NCBI GenBank assembly: GCA_017993835.1
Contig: JAGOLX010000028.1
Location: 1 to 64,000 of the forward strand
Source: Phycisphaerae bacterium
GTDB taxonomy: Bacteria; Planctomycetota; Phycisphaerae; Sedimentisphaerales; Anaerobacaceae
DNA length: 64,000 nt
Direction of reading: 5' to 3'
Shown: in pieces, positions 44,317-53,384 of the stretch
Layout: every line of letters starts with the position of its first letter
Position numbering within the stretch: position 1 is the first letter of the stretch
The notes under the pieces: generated by a model
Databases searched by the model: none
The model's input: only the letters and a program-made list of their open reading frames with translations
Told to the model about the DNA's origin: nothing
Translations under genes and position numbers: made by a program

Positions 44317-44847
44317 ATGAGCTTGATCGCAACAATTCAGAGACTCTTGGAGCGGAAAGAGATTGAGTATCTCCCACATGGTTCCGACGCGCTGAAGCTC
44401 GTCTCTCTCAACCCTGACGATGTCTATGGGTATGTTCAGGTGCACGAGGAAGACCGAACCATCATCATCAACACTGCCGCGCCGCTCAGAGCACCCCATG
44501 ACAAGAGACTGCAACTCGCCGAATTGCTGGCCCGGGCCAACTGGCACATCCCGTTCGGCAATCTGCAGATCAACTGGAACAGCGGCCTGATCACCTTTGA
44601 AACGAGTGTCATTCTTGGCAACAGCGATTGCCACCCGGACCTGTTCTATGCCCTGCTTATTCAGAACTGGTGGGAGATGGACCGGTGGTTCCCCGCGATA
44701 GAGGCAGTCATTTTCGACAACGTCTTTCCGGAAGACGCAACCAACATGATCCTCCGCCAGCGCAAACCCGCCGCCGAACACGGCCGGAATAGTGACGGTA
44801 CTTTCGGCCGCCGAATATATGACGTTCAGCACGGTTCGATGAACTGA
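44317..44847 (+). CDS. YbjN-like domain protein
   Basis: The 176-residue protein has the YbjN/TY3-chaperone-like pattern: a first half IQRLLERKEIEYLPHGSDALKL, a middle IPFGNLQINWNSGLITFETS, and helices near FYALLIQNWWEMDRWFPAIEAVIF. Such proteins are small cytoplasmic helpers of unclear function. GAAAGGAA precedes ATG 44317, 16 bp after the methylase stop, so they are co-transcribed. The last 30 residues are disordered and basic. Confidence 0.6.
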   Translation: MSLIATIQRLLERKEIEYLPHGSDALKLVSLNPDDVYGYVQVHEEDRTIIINTAAPLRAPHDKRLQLAELLARANWHIPFGNLQINWNSGLITFETSVILGNSDCHPDLFYALLIQNWWEMDRWFPAIEAVIFDNVFPEDATNMILRQRKPAAEHGRNSDGTFGRRIYDVQHGSMN

Positions 44848-44888
44848 CCGACTGAACCGGCAGCCAGCGAAGCAGTGGAGAACAACAA

Positions 44889-45179
44889 ATGGACACGTCG
44901 GTGGATCATGATCGCCAAGCCAACCGCATTGTGGCCCAGACGGCCAACCTGTCGTCCTACCCCAGCCTGTCCGCTTATCCTCTACTGCTTACCGAAGACG
45001 AGTTGATTGCGCTGCTGCGAATCCCAGAAGTCAGCAAGGCAGGCAACTATCATCACGTCATTCAGAATCTCACGAGGATGCACGGTCTTCCCTGCATCCA
45101 TATCTGCAAGACACCCCTGTACCCGCTTGAGGCGGTCCGGCAGTGGATACTCGACAAGGTCGAGAAGGAGCGACGATGA
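44889..45179 (+). CDS. Excisionase-like DNA-binding protein
   Basis: The 96-residue protein ends in a winged-helix segment: LLLTEDELIALLRIPEVSK, with a central HHVIQNLTRMHGLPCIHI and PLYPLEAVRQWI. That matches the excisionase/AlpA-type MerR-like domain that reads and bends att sites. It lies 90 bp upstream of the integrase in the same direction, where an Xis is expected. Start ATG 44889. Confidence 0.65.
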   Translation: MDTSVDHDRQANRIVAQTANLSSYPSLSAYPLLLTEDELIALLRIPEVSKAGNYHHVIQNLTRMHGLPCIHICKTPLYPLEAVRQWILDKVEKERR

Positions 45180-45268
45180 TTTTTCGATCCACATCGCGGA
45201 GAGTCCGCCGTATCATGGAGGCGGACCGGTCTTGCCAGCTAAGGCCAGACAGAAAGGAGGCATGAGAT

Positions 45269-46525
45269 ATGCCGAAAAAGCTGGTAAGGCTAAGAACACG
45301 GCCGTCACGCGACGGCACTCAGTTCATTTTTATGCTCGACTACGTTGATGAGAATGGTCTCCGGCACCGGATCTCCCTGGGGCACGCGGATAGGCGCAAG
45401 GCTGAACTCGAAAGAGCCCAGAAGGAACGCGAACTGCGCATGGGACTTGTGGAGCCGCAATCCATGAGGCTCCGCGACTTTGCGGCCGACAGCCTCACCC
45501 GAACGGGCGATCAGATCCGTGAGAGCACCCGCCGGGAGTACGACGCTGCGATGAACGATTTCGTCCGCGTAGTGGGCAACAAGGACTTTCAAACGGTCAC
45601 CATTGACGACGCCGAGGTCTATCGGCAGCAGTGCCTCGACAGAGGCAACGCCCCGGCCACGGTCGCCAAGAAGATGCGTGAGATCAAGACCGTCTTCCAG
45701 ACCGCCGTCAAACGCCGCCAGTTGGATGGCAACCCCTTCCAGCACGTGAAGATGCCCAGGTGTCCGAAGAACGAGATTCACATCTACACCGAGGCGGAAT
45801 GTGAACGCATCATCAGAGCCGCCCAGGATTTCGTTCTTACGGCCAAGCCGGAGACTTCCGTCCGATGGGACCTGCTGATTCTGACGGCCCTGTGCACGGC
45901 ACAGAGACGGGCGGAGCTTCTCAACTCGATTTGGAGCGACGTGGACTTCGCCGAGCAGACCATCAAGGTTTCGCCGAAGGAAGACGTTGTCGAGACGTGG
46001 CTGTGGCGGATCAAGGACACCGACCGCCGCACGCTGCCGCTGACGCCGGAACTGACCCAAATGCTGGCCGACCACCAGAGCCGCCAGCCCGACGGTTGCC
46101 CATACGTCTTTGTCCCGCCCGCCCGGTACCGCTTCATCCAGACCGAGCTTCGGGCCAAGGGCAAGTGGACCTATTCGGATTCCCGGCTCAAGGTCATCAA
46201 CAACTTCGGCCGCGACTTCGGCCTGATCCTCACCAGGGCGGCAGTCAACACCGGCGAGTTCCACGACCTGCGAAGGACGGCGATCTGCAATTGGTTTGCC
46301 CAGGGTCTCAGTGAGTATGAGATCATGAAGCTGGCCGGTCACGCGGACTTCAAGACGACCCACAGGTTCTATCTCCGTGTCCGTGACGATTTGATGGACC
46401 GTGCAAGGCAAGCCAGCGGCCGGGCCTTGAGTCGGAATTTGGCGCGCGCTTGGCGCGCGCCCCTATTTTCGCCCACCCAACAAAAAAGCCCGGCAACCGT
46501 AAACGATTGTCGGGCAACAACTTAA
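45269..46525 (+). CDS. Tyrosine recombinase (element integrase)
   Basis: This enzyme should integrate and excise the element at tRNA-Phe. The N-terminal SAM-like domain covers about residues 65-160 (LRDFAADSLTRTG, REYDAAMNDFVRVVG). The catalytic domain has the first arginine in LCTAQRRAELL, a basic KDTDRRTLPL strand, HDLRR in GEFHDLRRTAIC, the second histidine in LAGHADFKTTHRF and the nucleophile tyrosine in HRFYLRV. The first motif lacks the common TG before the arginine. GGAGG lies ahead of ATG 45269. The final 30 codons run over the tRNA-Phe terminator and end 5 bp from the tRNA, typical of tRNA-targeting integrases. Confidence 0.93.
   Translation: MPKKLVRLRTRPSRDGTQFIFMLDYVDENGLRHRISLGHADRRKAELERAQKERELRMGLVEPQSMRLRDFAADSLTRTGDQIRESTRREYDAAMNDFVRVVGNKDFQTVTIDDAEVYRQQCLDRGNAPATVAKKMREIKTVFQTAVKRRQLDGNPFQHVKMPRCPKNEIHIYTEAECERIIRAAQDFVLTAKPETSVRWDLLILTALCTAQRRAELLNSIWSDVDFAEQTIKVSPKEDVVETWLWRIKDTDRRTLPLTPELTQMLADHQSRQPDGCPYVFVPPARYRFIQTELRAKGKWTYSDSRLKVINNFGRDFGLILTRAAVNTGEFHDLRRTAICNWFAQGLSEYEIMKLAGHADFKTTHRFYLRVRDDLMDRARQASGRALSRNLARAWRAPLFSPTQQKSPATVNDCRATT
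46482..46515 (-). terminator. Terminator of tRNA-Phe, inside the integrase 3' end
   Basis: On the minus strand GCCCGACAA pairs with TTGCCGGGC, followed by TTTTTT. It lies 16 bp past the tRNA 3' end and within the last codons of the integrase. Confidence 0.8.
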
Positions 46526-46526
46526 A

Positions 46527-46603
<77 letters not shown>

Positions 46604-46745
46604 GTGTCTATAGTTCAAGTGCCCTCAGTCTACCATGAATTGCGGCGAATGCAAGTACTTTCACGCCGGACTTGGGATTTTTGAGCCGTGCGGAGTCCCT
46701 TGCGTTTTTACAGAGCATTTACAGATCGGAGGCAGGGTTTTAGCC

Positions 46746-46751
46746 TATAAT
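46746..46751 (+). promoter_or_regulatory. -10 box of the two-component operon
   Basis: A consensus TATAAT lies 6 bp before ATG 46758. No good -35 is at the right distance. The short gap suggests a leaderless message if 46758 is the start. Confidence 0.4.
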
Positions 46752-46757
46752 TGAAAT

Positions 46758-47465
46758 ATGGCAGAGGCCCATATGGAACTACAGGCACATATTCTGGTGG
46801 TGGAGGACGAGCCGGCGATCCGCACGGCGATGACGGACTTCCTCGAATTCCACGGCTTCCAGGCGTCGCAGGCCTGCGACGGGCCGCAGGCCGCGGAACT
46901 CGTCGAGCGGACCCGCTTCGACCTGATCCTCCTGGACCTCATGCTGCCCAGCATCAGCGGCGAGCAGTTGTGCTCCCGCTGGCGGCAGGGGGGGCTCCAG
47001 ACCCCGATCATCATGGTCACCGCCAAGGGCCAGGAAAAGGACCGGATTCAGGGCCTCGACCTCGGGGCCGACGACTATGTCACCAAGCCGTTCTCGCTCG
47101 AGGAGATGCTGGCCCGCATTCGGGCGGTGCTGCGCCGGACAGATCCGGCTCGCGGCGTCGGCCAGAGCTTCCCCTTCGGCGACCTGCACGTGGACATGGC
47201 GTCGCTCAAGGCCCGGCGCGGGGATCAGACCATCGACCTGAGCAAACGCGAGGCGGCCATCATTCAGTACCTCGCGGCCAACCCCGGTCGGGTGATCGGC
47301 CGGGAGGAACTCTACCAGCAAATCTGGAACGACACCTTCAGCGAACTCGGCACACGGACGGTGGATATGCACATCGCCAAGCTGCGGGGCAAGATCGAGC
47401 CCGACCCGGCCAATCCGCAAATCGTCCAGACCGTCCGCGGCGCGGGCTACAGGTACGGGTCGTAA
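46758..47465 (+). CDS. OmpR/PhoB-family response regulator
   Basis: The receiver domain (about residues 10-125) has the acid pair VVEDEP, phospho-acceptor aspartate in LILLDLMLP, and the lysine in VTKPFS. A winged-helix DNA-binding domain follows (LSKREAAIIQYLAANPGRVI, DMHIAKLRGKIE, VRGAGYRYG). It should be phosphorylated by the kinase encoded 43 bp downstream. ATG 46773, with AGAGG before it, is an alternative start that removes five residues. It lies just outside the mobile element. Confidence 0.93.
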   Translation: MAEAHMELQAHILVVEDEPAIRTAMTDFLEFHGFQASQACDGPQAAELVERTRFDLILLDLMLPSISGEQLCSRWRQGGLQTPIIMVTAKGQEKDRIQGLDLGADDYVTKPFSLEEMLARIRAVLRRTDPARGVGQSFPFGDLHVDMASLKARRGDQTIDLSKREAAIIQYLAANPGRVIGREELYQQIWNDTFSELGTRTVDMHIAKLRGKIEPDPANPQIVQTVRGAGYRYGS

Positions 47466-47508
47466 GGGTTCCATGTGCTTTGAGGAAGAACGGGACTGAT
47501 CGCGAGCG

Positions 47509-49620
47509 ATGTACAGACGACTCGTCATTCTGTCGGTGATTATCGTGGCGGCCTTGTGTGCGCTCGGGGCGCTGGGCTATCACGCGGTGGAGAAGTGGTC
47601 CCAGGGTCTGGAAGGGGCCCGGCTGGGCGAGTTCGCCGAGGTGGCCGAGCAGATCCGCCAGGACGTCAAACGCAAGCTCGACGAGTTCGTGCGGGTCGAA
47701 CAGCAGCGCAAGTACACCGACTACCTCTACTCCCATGTCCCTGAGAATGTTGTGGTGGCACAGCAGGCGCCGGTGCTGCGGTCGCCCTTGGGCGGCCAGC
47801 TCTCGAATTCCTATGCCTACGGCTACTTCCAGATCGAGCCGGACGGGACGGTCGTCAGCCCGTACTATCCCGGGCGGACGCCTCCCGCGGACGCGAAGGA
47901 CGAGCTGGGCCGAGCGGTGCGGGACCAGTACTCGAACGTCGTCGACAACGTGCTGCCTTCGATCAGCCTGCGATCCGGCGCCCTGGAGGTGTCGGCCCTC
48001 GAGTCGAACGTCGCCAGAAGGAACGAAGCTGCGGCGCCGGTTGCCCTGACGAAAGACGAGGCCATCGCCCAGGTCCCAACGGCAAGGAAGGGCGTTCCCG
48101 ACGCGCGCAGCGCCCGCGGCCAGGCGTATCCCATCGAGAGTCTCAAGCAGAAGGCCCAGGACACCCAGGTCTATCAGCAGCAGCGGTCTATCATGGCCTC
48201 GAACTTCCAGGCGACCAATTCTGATTCCCAGCAGCTTGGCCAAATGGCGCAGGTGCCGGTCCCCCAGGCACAGACCGTGCCGGTGGACGAAATCAGACGT
48301 TCGCTCGCCGGCAGCCAAGTGCTTGCCGCGCAACAGGCTGAACAGACGGTCCAACCGGTTCCCACGGAGATCCCAGGATACGGTCAACTCACGACGACAT
48401 CAGGCGACCGACAAGGGCCGGATTCTCTCGCCTCCGACACGGTGCAGATCCGCATCGAACCATTCGTGCCCCTGGTGGTCCCCGATCCGAATCGCGTCCA
48501 GTCGATCTTCGGCGGCCAGGTCTTTCTGCTGCGACACGTCCAGATCGAGAACCGGCACTTGCTCCAGGGCTTCCAGCTCGACGAGCGGAAACTGGTCACG
48601 GAAGTGGAGGAATCGGCGCGATCTTTCATCCGCGAGGGGATGGGCTTCGAGCTGCCGCAAGTCCGGAAGGCGAACGGGCAGTCGGCCGGCGACGAGCCGG
48701 AGCCTGCGTACGCCGCGGTTCTGGATTTCGGCTTCGGCGATCTCGTCGTGAACCTCATGGAGATCGACCCCGCCTGGATCACCCGGCGAATTGGCGACCT
48801 GCGACACCTGTATTTCGCGATCCTGGCGACCGTGCTCGCGGCGGTGGGCCTGGCGCTCGTGAGCCTCTGGCACAACGTGCGGGCCCAGGTGGCGCTGGCT
48901 CGCAAGAAGGACGACTTCATTTCCGCGGTCTCGCACGAGCTGCGGACGCCGCTGACGTCGATCCGAATGTACACCGAGATGCTCGAAAAGAACTGGGTCA
49001 AGTCGCAGGACAAGGTCGCGGAGTACTACCGCACGATGCGCCAGGAGAGCGAGCGGCTCAGCCGGCTGGTGGAGAACGTGCTGGACTTCGCCCGGTTGCA
49101 GAAGGGCCGGAAGAAATACGCCTTCCGCCTCGGGGACGTCGATGACTGCGTCGCCAGCGTGGTCGAAATGATGCGCCCCTACGCCCAGCAGTATGGCTTC
49201 ACGATCCGCGCGGACCTGGCGGCGGGGCAGACGCCCTTCGACAAGGACGCGGTCACGCAGATCGTCGTCAACCTCGTGGACAACGCGGTGAAGTACGCCC
49301 GCGGCGCCGCGGACAAGACCATCGCCGTGCGGACGCGAAGCGAGCCCGGCGTCACGATCATCGAGGTCGAAGATCGCGGCCCAGGGATCCCTTCCCACCT
49401 CCGCAGGAAGGTCTTCGAGCAGTTCTACCGCTGCGAGGAAGATGTCCCGCGCGCGGATCCACAACCCAATCAGGCACAAGGCACAGGCATGGGTCTGGGT
49501 CTGACGCTGGTGAAGCGCTTCGCGGAGGCCCACGGCGGCTACGTCGAGATCGACCCCGCTCAGCCGACGGGCGCGATCCTCCGCGTCGCGCTGGCCCTGG
49601 AGGGCCGGCCCGTTTCATAG
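47509..49620 (+). CDS. Membrane sensor histidine kinase
   Basis: The 703-residue kinase has a transmembrane segment at about residues 5-25 (ILSVIIVAALCALGALGYH), a very long extracytoplasmic part of about 410 residues rich in Q and P, and a second transmembrane segment (FAILATVLAAVGLALVSL). It then has the HisKA phosphorylation site ISAVSHELRTPLTSIRMY and a HATPase domain (VDNAVKYA, EDRGPGIP, GLGLTLVKRF). The sensor domain matches nothing I know. It forms an operon with the response regulator upstream. Possible link to the surface proteins downstream is only positional. Confidence 0.92.
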   Translation: MYRRLVILSVIIVAALCALGALGYHAVEKWSQGLEGARLGEFAEVAEQIRQDVKRKLDEFVRVEQQRKYTDYLYSHVPENVVVAQQAPVLRSPLGGQLSNSYAYGYFQIEPDGTVVSPYYPGRTPPADAKDELGRAVRDQYSNVVDNVLPSISLRSGALEVSALESNVARRNEAAAPVALTKDEAIAQVPTARKGVPDARSARGQAYPIESLKQKAQDTQVYQQQRSIMASNFQATNSDSQQLGQMAQVPVPQAQTVPVDEIRRSLAGSQVLAAQQAEQTVQPVPTEIPGYGQLTTTSGDRQGPDSLASDTVQIRIEPFVPLVVPDPNRVQSIFGGQVFLLRHVQIENRHLLQGFQLDERKLVTEVEESARSFIREGMGFELPQVRKANGQSAGDEPEPAYAAVLDFGFGDLVVNLMEIDPAWITRRIGDLRHLYFAILATVLAAVGLALVSLWHNVRAQVALARKKDDFISAVSHELRTPLTSIRMYTEMLEKNWVKSQDKVAEYYRTMRQESERLSRLVENVLDFARLQKGRKKYAFRLGDVDDCVASVVEMMRPYAQQYGFTIRADLAAGQTPFDKDAVTQIVVNLVDNAVKYARGAADKTIAVRTRSEPGVTIIEVEDRGPGIPSHLRRKVFEQFYRCEEDVPRADPQPNQAQGTGMGLGLTLVKRFAEAHGGYVEIDPAQPTGAILRVALALEGRPVS

Positions 49621-49777
49621 CAGCCCGCGGGACGCAAGATCGCCGAAAGGGATTTGACGCAGACGGTCCCGGTCGGGTACAATCTCTCTTAGCGATTCAA
49701 GAACGGAGCAGCATCGCACAGGCCGTCAGGCAAACGGCCGTTCTTGTGCCCGAACCTGGGGGGATGGAGGACTGACG

Positions 49778-52700
49778 ATGGTCGAGGTCCGAAACGCTCC
49801 AATCCTGCGGACAATCCCTTTGCTCGTCGCTATCTGGCTGGTGGTCTTGCCTGCCCATGCCCAATACAGTGGAGGCAGCGGCACGGCGGAAGATCCCTAC
49901 CAGATCGCCACGGCCGCCGATCTGATCGCCCTCGGCGAGACGCCCGACGACTACGACAAGCACTTCATCCTGACCGCCGACATCGACCTGGATCCCAACC
50001 TCCCCGGCCGCAAGGTCTTCGACAAGGCCGTCATTGCGCCGGATACAAATCCCAATGACTTCTTGTATGGGTTCCAGGGGACTCGTTTCACCGGCCTTTT
50101 CAACGGCAATGGCCATACGATCTCTAACTTAACGGTTACGGGTGCCTACTACGTGGGTCTATTTGGGCAGTTGTCGTCAGATGCCAGGGTGAAAGATCTT
50201 GGATTAGTGGGCGTTAGGGTGACCGGCATGGGTTACCGTATCGGCGGGCTCGCAGGGTACAATACGGGTGCTTCCATCATCCGTTGCTACAGTGCCGGTG
50301 TTGTTACTGGCGTTATGTATGTTGGCGGATTAGTGGGCCGACAGGACGGAGGCACAGTGACCAACTGCTATAGCAGTTGTGTGGTTAGCTGTACTGCTTA
50401 CACCGCAGGCGGTCTGGTGGGAAACCTCTACTCGGGTGCTGTGACCCAATGCTATAGCACTGGTAGAGTCACAGGCAGCTCGGTTGGTGGGCTCTTTGGC
50501 AGTGGTGGCGGCTTCAGGGCACCAGTGGACGACTGCTTTTGGGATACCCAGACCTCAGGACAGTCTACAAGTAGTGGAGGGACAGGTAAGACCACGGCCG
50601 AAATGAAGATGGCCTCCACGTTTGCCACATGGGATCTTGATGCCACCTGGATGATTCAAGAGGGTGTTGATTATCCAAGACTGCAGTGGGAAGTCTATGG
50701 TGTCCCGTCTCCAACACCAGCGACCGTCGAAAAAATATCTGGCGATAATCAGTGCGGTCGAGCGGGATACAGGATGCTTCTTCCGCTGAAGGTGCTCGTC
50801 AAGGACCAGGACGGTACACCTGTGCCGGATGTGCAGGTTGAGTTCATCGTCATTGCAGGCGGCGGCACGGTCGAGCCTGTCTCGGCACGGACGGACAACG
50901 GGGGCATCGCCTCTACCGAACTGACGCTGGATTCGACACCAGGCCTGAATCAGGTTGAGGCTGTAGTGGGCAGTCTGTCAGCAGTCTTCAATGTCACCGG
51001 GCTTGCGCCGGAATACGGTGGTGGTGCCGGAGAACCCAACGATCCGTATCAGATATGGACGGCTGAGCAGATGAACATGATTGGGGCTATTCCGAATGAT
51101 TGGGATAAGTCCTTCAGACTGATGGCGGATGTAGATCTGTCGCCATTTGACGGCAAAGAAGGCAGGACTGCTTTCAATATCATTGGGACAAGTTCCGCCT
51201 ACGCTTTCACTGGAGTGTTTGACGGAAACGGTCACATCATTTCACATCTGACGATCGTAGGTAATAACGATCTCGGCCTGTTCGGCTGCCTGGGATCCGG
51301 GTCAGAGGTAAGGGACATCGGAATTGTGGATGTCAACGTTACCGGTTCCGGCTCGCGTATCGGCGGTCTGGCAGGCACCGCGCGTAGCGTGACGCGCTGT
51401 TACAGCACAGGTACGATCAGGGGATACAACTATGTCGGCGGACTGGTGGGATCGAGTGGTACCATCACCCAGTGCTACAGCGCAGGTATCGTCCGCGGAT
51501 CCCAATACGTTGGCGGACTGGCAGGTGAAAACCCGGGGCGCATTTCTACAAGTTACAGCAATGCAACGGTGAGCGGTAACTACGGCGGTGGTCTGGTAGG
51601 ACAGAACAGCGGCAATCTAACCAACTGCTATAGCACTGGTAGCGTCACAGGCAACTCGATTGGCGGCTTGGTTGGCGAAAGTTTTCATACGTTCGGCACT
51701 GTATCGCATTGCGTCTGGGATATGGATACTTCCGGCTTGTCGGCAAGTTTCGGTGGAGTTGGATTGACCACGGGTGAGATGATGGATACCGACATGCTCG
51801 GCCTGAACGGTTTTGCCGACGATCCAAACTGGGTCTTAGATGCCGGCCTCGACTACCCCAGATTGGCTTGGCAAGGGACATCCGGGCAGACACTCCCTGC
51901 ACCCAACATTGAGTGGCTGGCAGGACAAGGAAGCGCTGAAGATCCATACGTAATCGAGACAGCCGATCAATTCGTGTTGTTGAGCAAGGCCAGCGCTCTT
52001 TGGGACAAGCATCTAATTCTTGGCGCGGACATCGACCTGGACCCGAATCTGCCCAATATGCCGGTTTTTGATCAGTCTCCAATACAACTGTTCACGGGGG
52101 CATTTGATGGCAATGACCATACGATCTCACATTTGACGATCAGCGGCGTGAGTTGTGTGGGTCTGTTCGGCCGATTGAAATATAGCGGCGAGGTTAGGAA
52201 CCTGGGACTCGTGGGTGTTGACGTATCCGGATATCGGTACGTGGGAGGAATTGCTGGGATCAGCGATGGTGGCAGGATTACCGATTGTTGCAGCACCGGC
52301 AGGATCATTGCCATCCAGTCAAATACCGGGGGCTTCTACGCCGGAGGATTGGTAGGATACGGTGGTGGTACCATGACGCGTTGCTATACCGCCGGCACAG
52401 TCACTGGAGGTCAATGGTCTATTGGAGGCCTGATCGGGTATACCCACGGCTGTGTAGAGCAGTGCTATAGCACCGCGGAGGTTCATGGTGGATTGGGCGC
52501 CGGCGGGCTCGTGGGGGAATTTGCCGGGCAAATGATACAGTGTTACAGTGCCGGTTTAGTCCATGGCGGTTCGAGAGCTGGTGGATTGGTGGGAGACAAT
52601 CGGTGGGATTCGGTGACCGATTGCTATAGCGCCGGTGTCGTTGAGGGTGGTGGAAACGTCGGGGGCCTGGTGGGTCGTAACCTGGGTGCTCTCACCAACT

Positions 52701-53008
52701 GCTACAGCACCAGTATGGTCAGCGGCAGCAGTTTTGTCGGAGGGTTGGTCGGGAGTGCAGACGCGGGTGGACTAGAGCCCGCTGGTACAGCTACAGTTAC
52801 CCACTCTTTCTGGGACATCCAGACTTCAGGCCAAGCTACAAGTGAGGGCGGGACAGGCAAGACCACCGCCGAGATGCGGACGGCCAGCACGTTCCTCGGA
52901 GGCGGGTGGGACTTCGTGGGCGAGACGGCCAACGGCACGGAGGACATCTGGTGGATTGACGAAGGACTGGACTACCCGAGATTGTGGTGGGAAGCGGCCG
53001 GAGAATGA
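49778..53008 (+). CDS. Secreted GLUG-repeat adhesin-like protein with Ig-like domain
   Basis: A signal peptide (ILRTIPLLVAIWLVVLPAHAQ) leads to three blocks of GLUG-type repeats (glycine-rich strands such as VGGLVGRQDGGTVTNCYS, HISHLTIVGNNDLGLFG, AGGLVGEFAGQMIQCYSAG). These are expected to fold as a right-handed beta-solenoid. Each block opens with a DPYQIATAADL-like repeat and a DYDKHFILTADIDLDPN strand. Between blocks one and two, residues about 320-405 look like a bacterial Ig/Big_1 domain (LKVLVKDQDGTPVPDVQVEF). GGAGG precedes ATG 49778. Probably surface displayed. A truncated relative lies at 21232. Confidence 0.85.
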   Translation: MVEVRNAPILRTIPLLVAIWLVVLPAHAQYSGGSGTAEDPYQIATAADLIALGETPDDYDKHFILTADIDLDPNLPGRKVFDKAVIAPDTNPNDFLYGFQGTRFTGLFNGNGHTISNLTVTGAYYVGLFGQLSSDARVKDLGLVGVRVTGMGYRIGGLAGYNTGASIIRCYSAGVVTGVMYVGGLVGRQDGGTVTNCYSSCVVSCTAYTAGGLVGNLYSGAVTQCYSTGRVTGSSVGGLFGSGGGFRAPVDDCFWDTQTSGQSTSSGGTGKTTAEMKMASTFATWDLDATWMIQEGVDYPRLQWEVYGVPSPTPATVEKISGDNQCGRAGYRMLLPLKVLVKDQDGTPVPDVQVEFIVIAGGGTVEPVSARTDNGGIASTELTLDSTPGLNQVEAVVGSLSAVFNVTGLAPEYGGGAGEPNDPYQIWTAEQMNMIGAIPNDWDKSFRLMADVDLSPFDGKEGRTAFNIIGTSSAYAFTGVFDGNGHIISHLTIVGNNDLGLFGCLGSGSEVRDIGIVDVNVTGSGSRIGGLAGTARSVTRCYSTGTIRGYNYVGGLVGSSGTITQCYSAGIVRGSQYVGGLAGENPGRISTSYSNATVSGNYGGGLVGQNSGNLTNCYSTGSVTGNSIGGLVGESFHTFGTVSHCVWDMDTSGLSASFGGVGLTTGEMMDTDMLGLNGFADDPNWVLDAGLDYPRLAWQGTSGQTLPAPNIEWLAGQGSAEDPYVIETADQFVLLSKASALWDKHLILGADIDLDPNLPNMPVFDQSPIQLFTGAFDGNDHTISHLTISGVSCVGLFGRLKYSGEVRNLGLVGVDVSGYRYVGGIAGISDGGRITDCCSTGRIIAIQSNTGGFYAGGLVGYGGGTMTRCYTAGTVTGGQWSIGGLIGYTHGCVEQCYSTAEVHGGLGAGGLVGEFAGQMIQCYSAGLVHGGSRAGGLVGDNRWDSVTDCYSAGVVEGGGNVGGLVGRNLGALTNCYSTSMVSGSSFVGGLVGSADAGGLEPAGTATVTHSFWDIQTSGQATSEGGTGKTTAEMRTASTFLGGGWDFVGETANGTEDIWWIDEGLDYPRLWWEAAGE

Positions 53009-53384
53009 TCTGAAACCACAGGCCTCTTCGTCGAAATAGGAGCGACATACGACAGTCCATGGTGACACTCTCTGGCGTTGTCTTGGGGGATTGGGATTCC
53101 CGCGCGCGTTCGCGGGAAGGACAAATCGTTTCAAGGGGCTGCCGGGAATGTCATTGCGAGCGAAGCGAAGCAATCTCCCATGCCGGGAATTGAGATTGCT
53201 TCGTCGCGATGCTCCTCGCAATGACATCCGTGAGACTCGTCCGGCAACTTTGCGTTCGCCCTGACCTCGCTGCCCAAAGGCGTTGACTTGAGGGACCGTG
53301 ACGGCTATAATGACAGTATGGGGTGTGTCTGTCCGATGTGCAGCGCCCGAACCGGCCCGAAGGTGGAGGATTCCGCGGGTGATT
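53009..53384. other. Intergenic region with REP-like repeats
   Basis: There is no gene. It holds the hairpin TTCCCGCG/CGCGGGAA (53097-53118) and the longer palindrome at 53148. Confidence 0.6.
53148..53227. repeat. REP-like palindromic repeat
   Basis: ATGTCATTGCGAG with GCGAAGCAATCTC (left) is mirrored by GAGATTGCTTCGTCGC and CTCGCAATGACAT (right), an 80-bp near-palindrome. Sequences of this CATTGCGAG/GAAGCAATCTC type are common dispersed repeats in many bacterial genomes. Confidence 0.75.

Noticed and set aside
49778-53008. Repeats in the GLUG gene as a CRISPR-like array
   Set aside because: The repeats are degenerate, protein-coding and irregularly spaced. No CRISPR array or cas genes were seen anywhere in the window; the TM0106 protein is Cas4-like only by distant fold.
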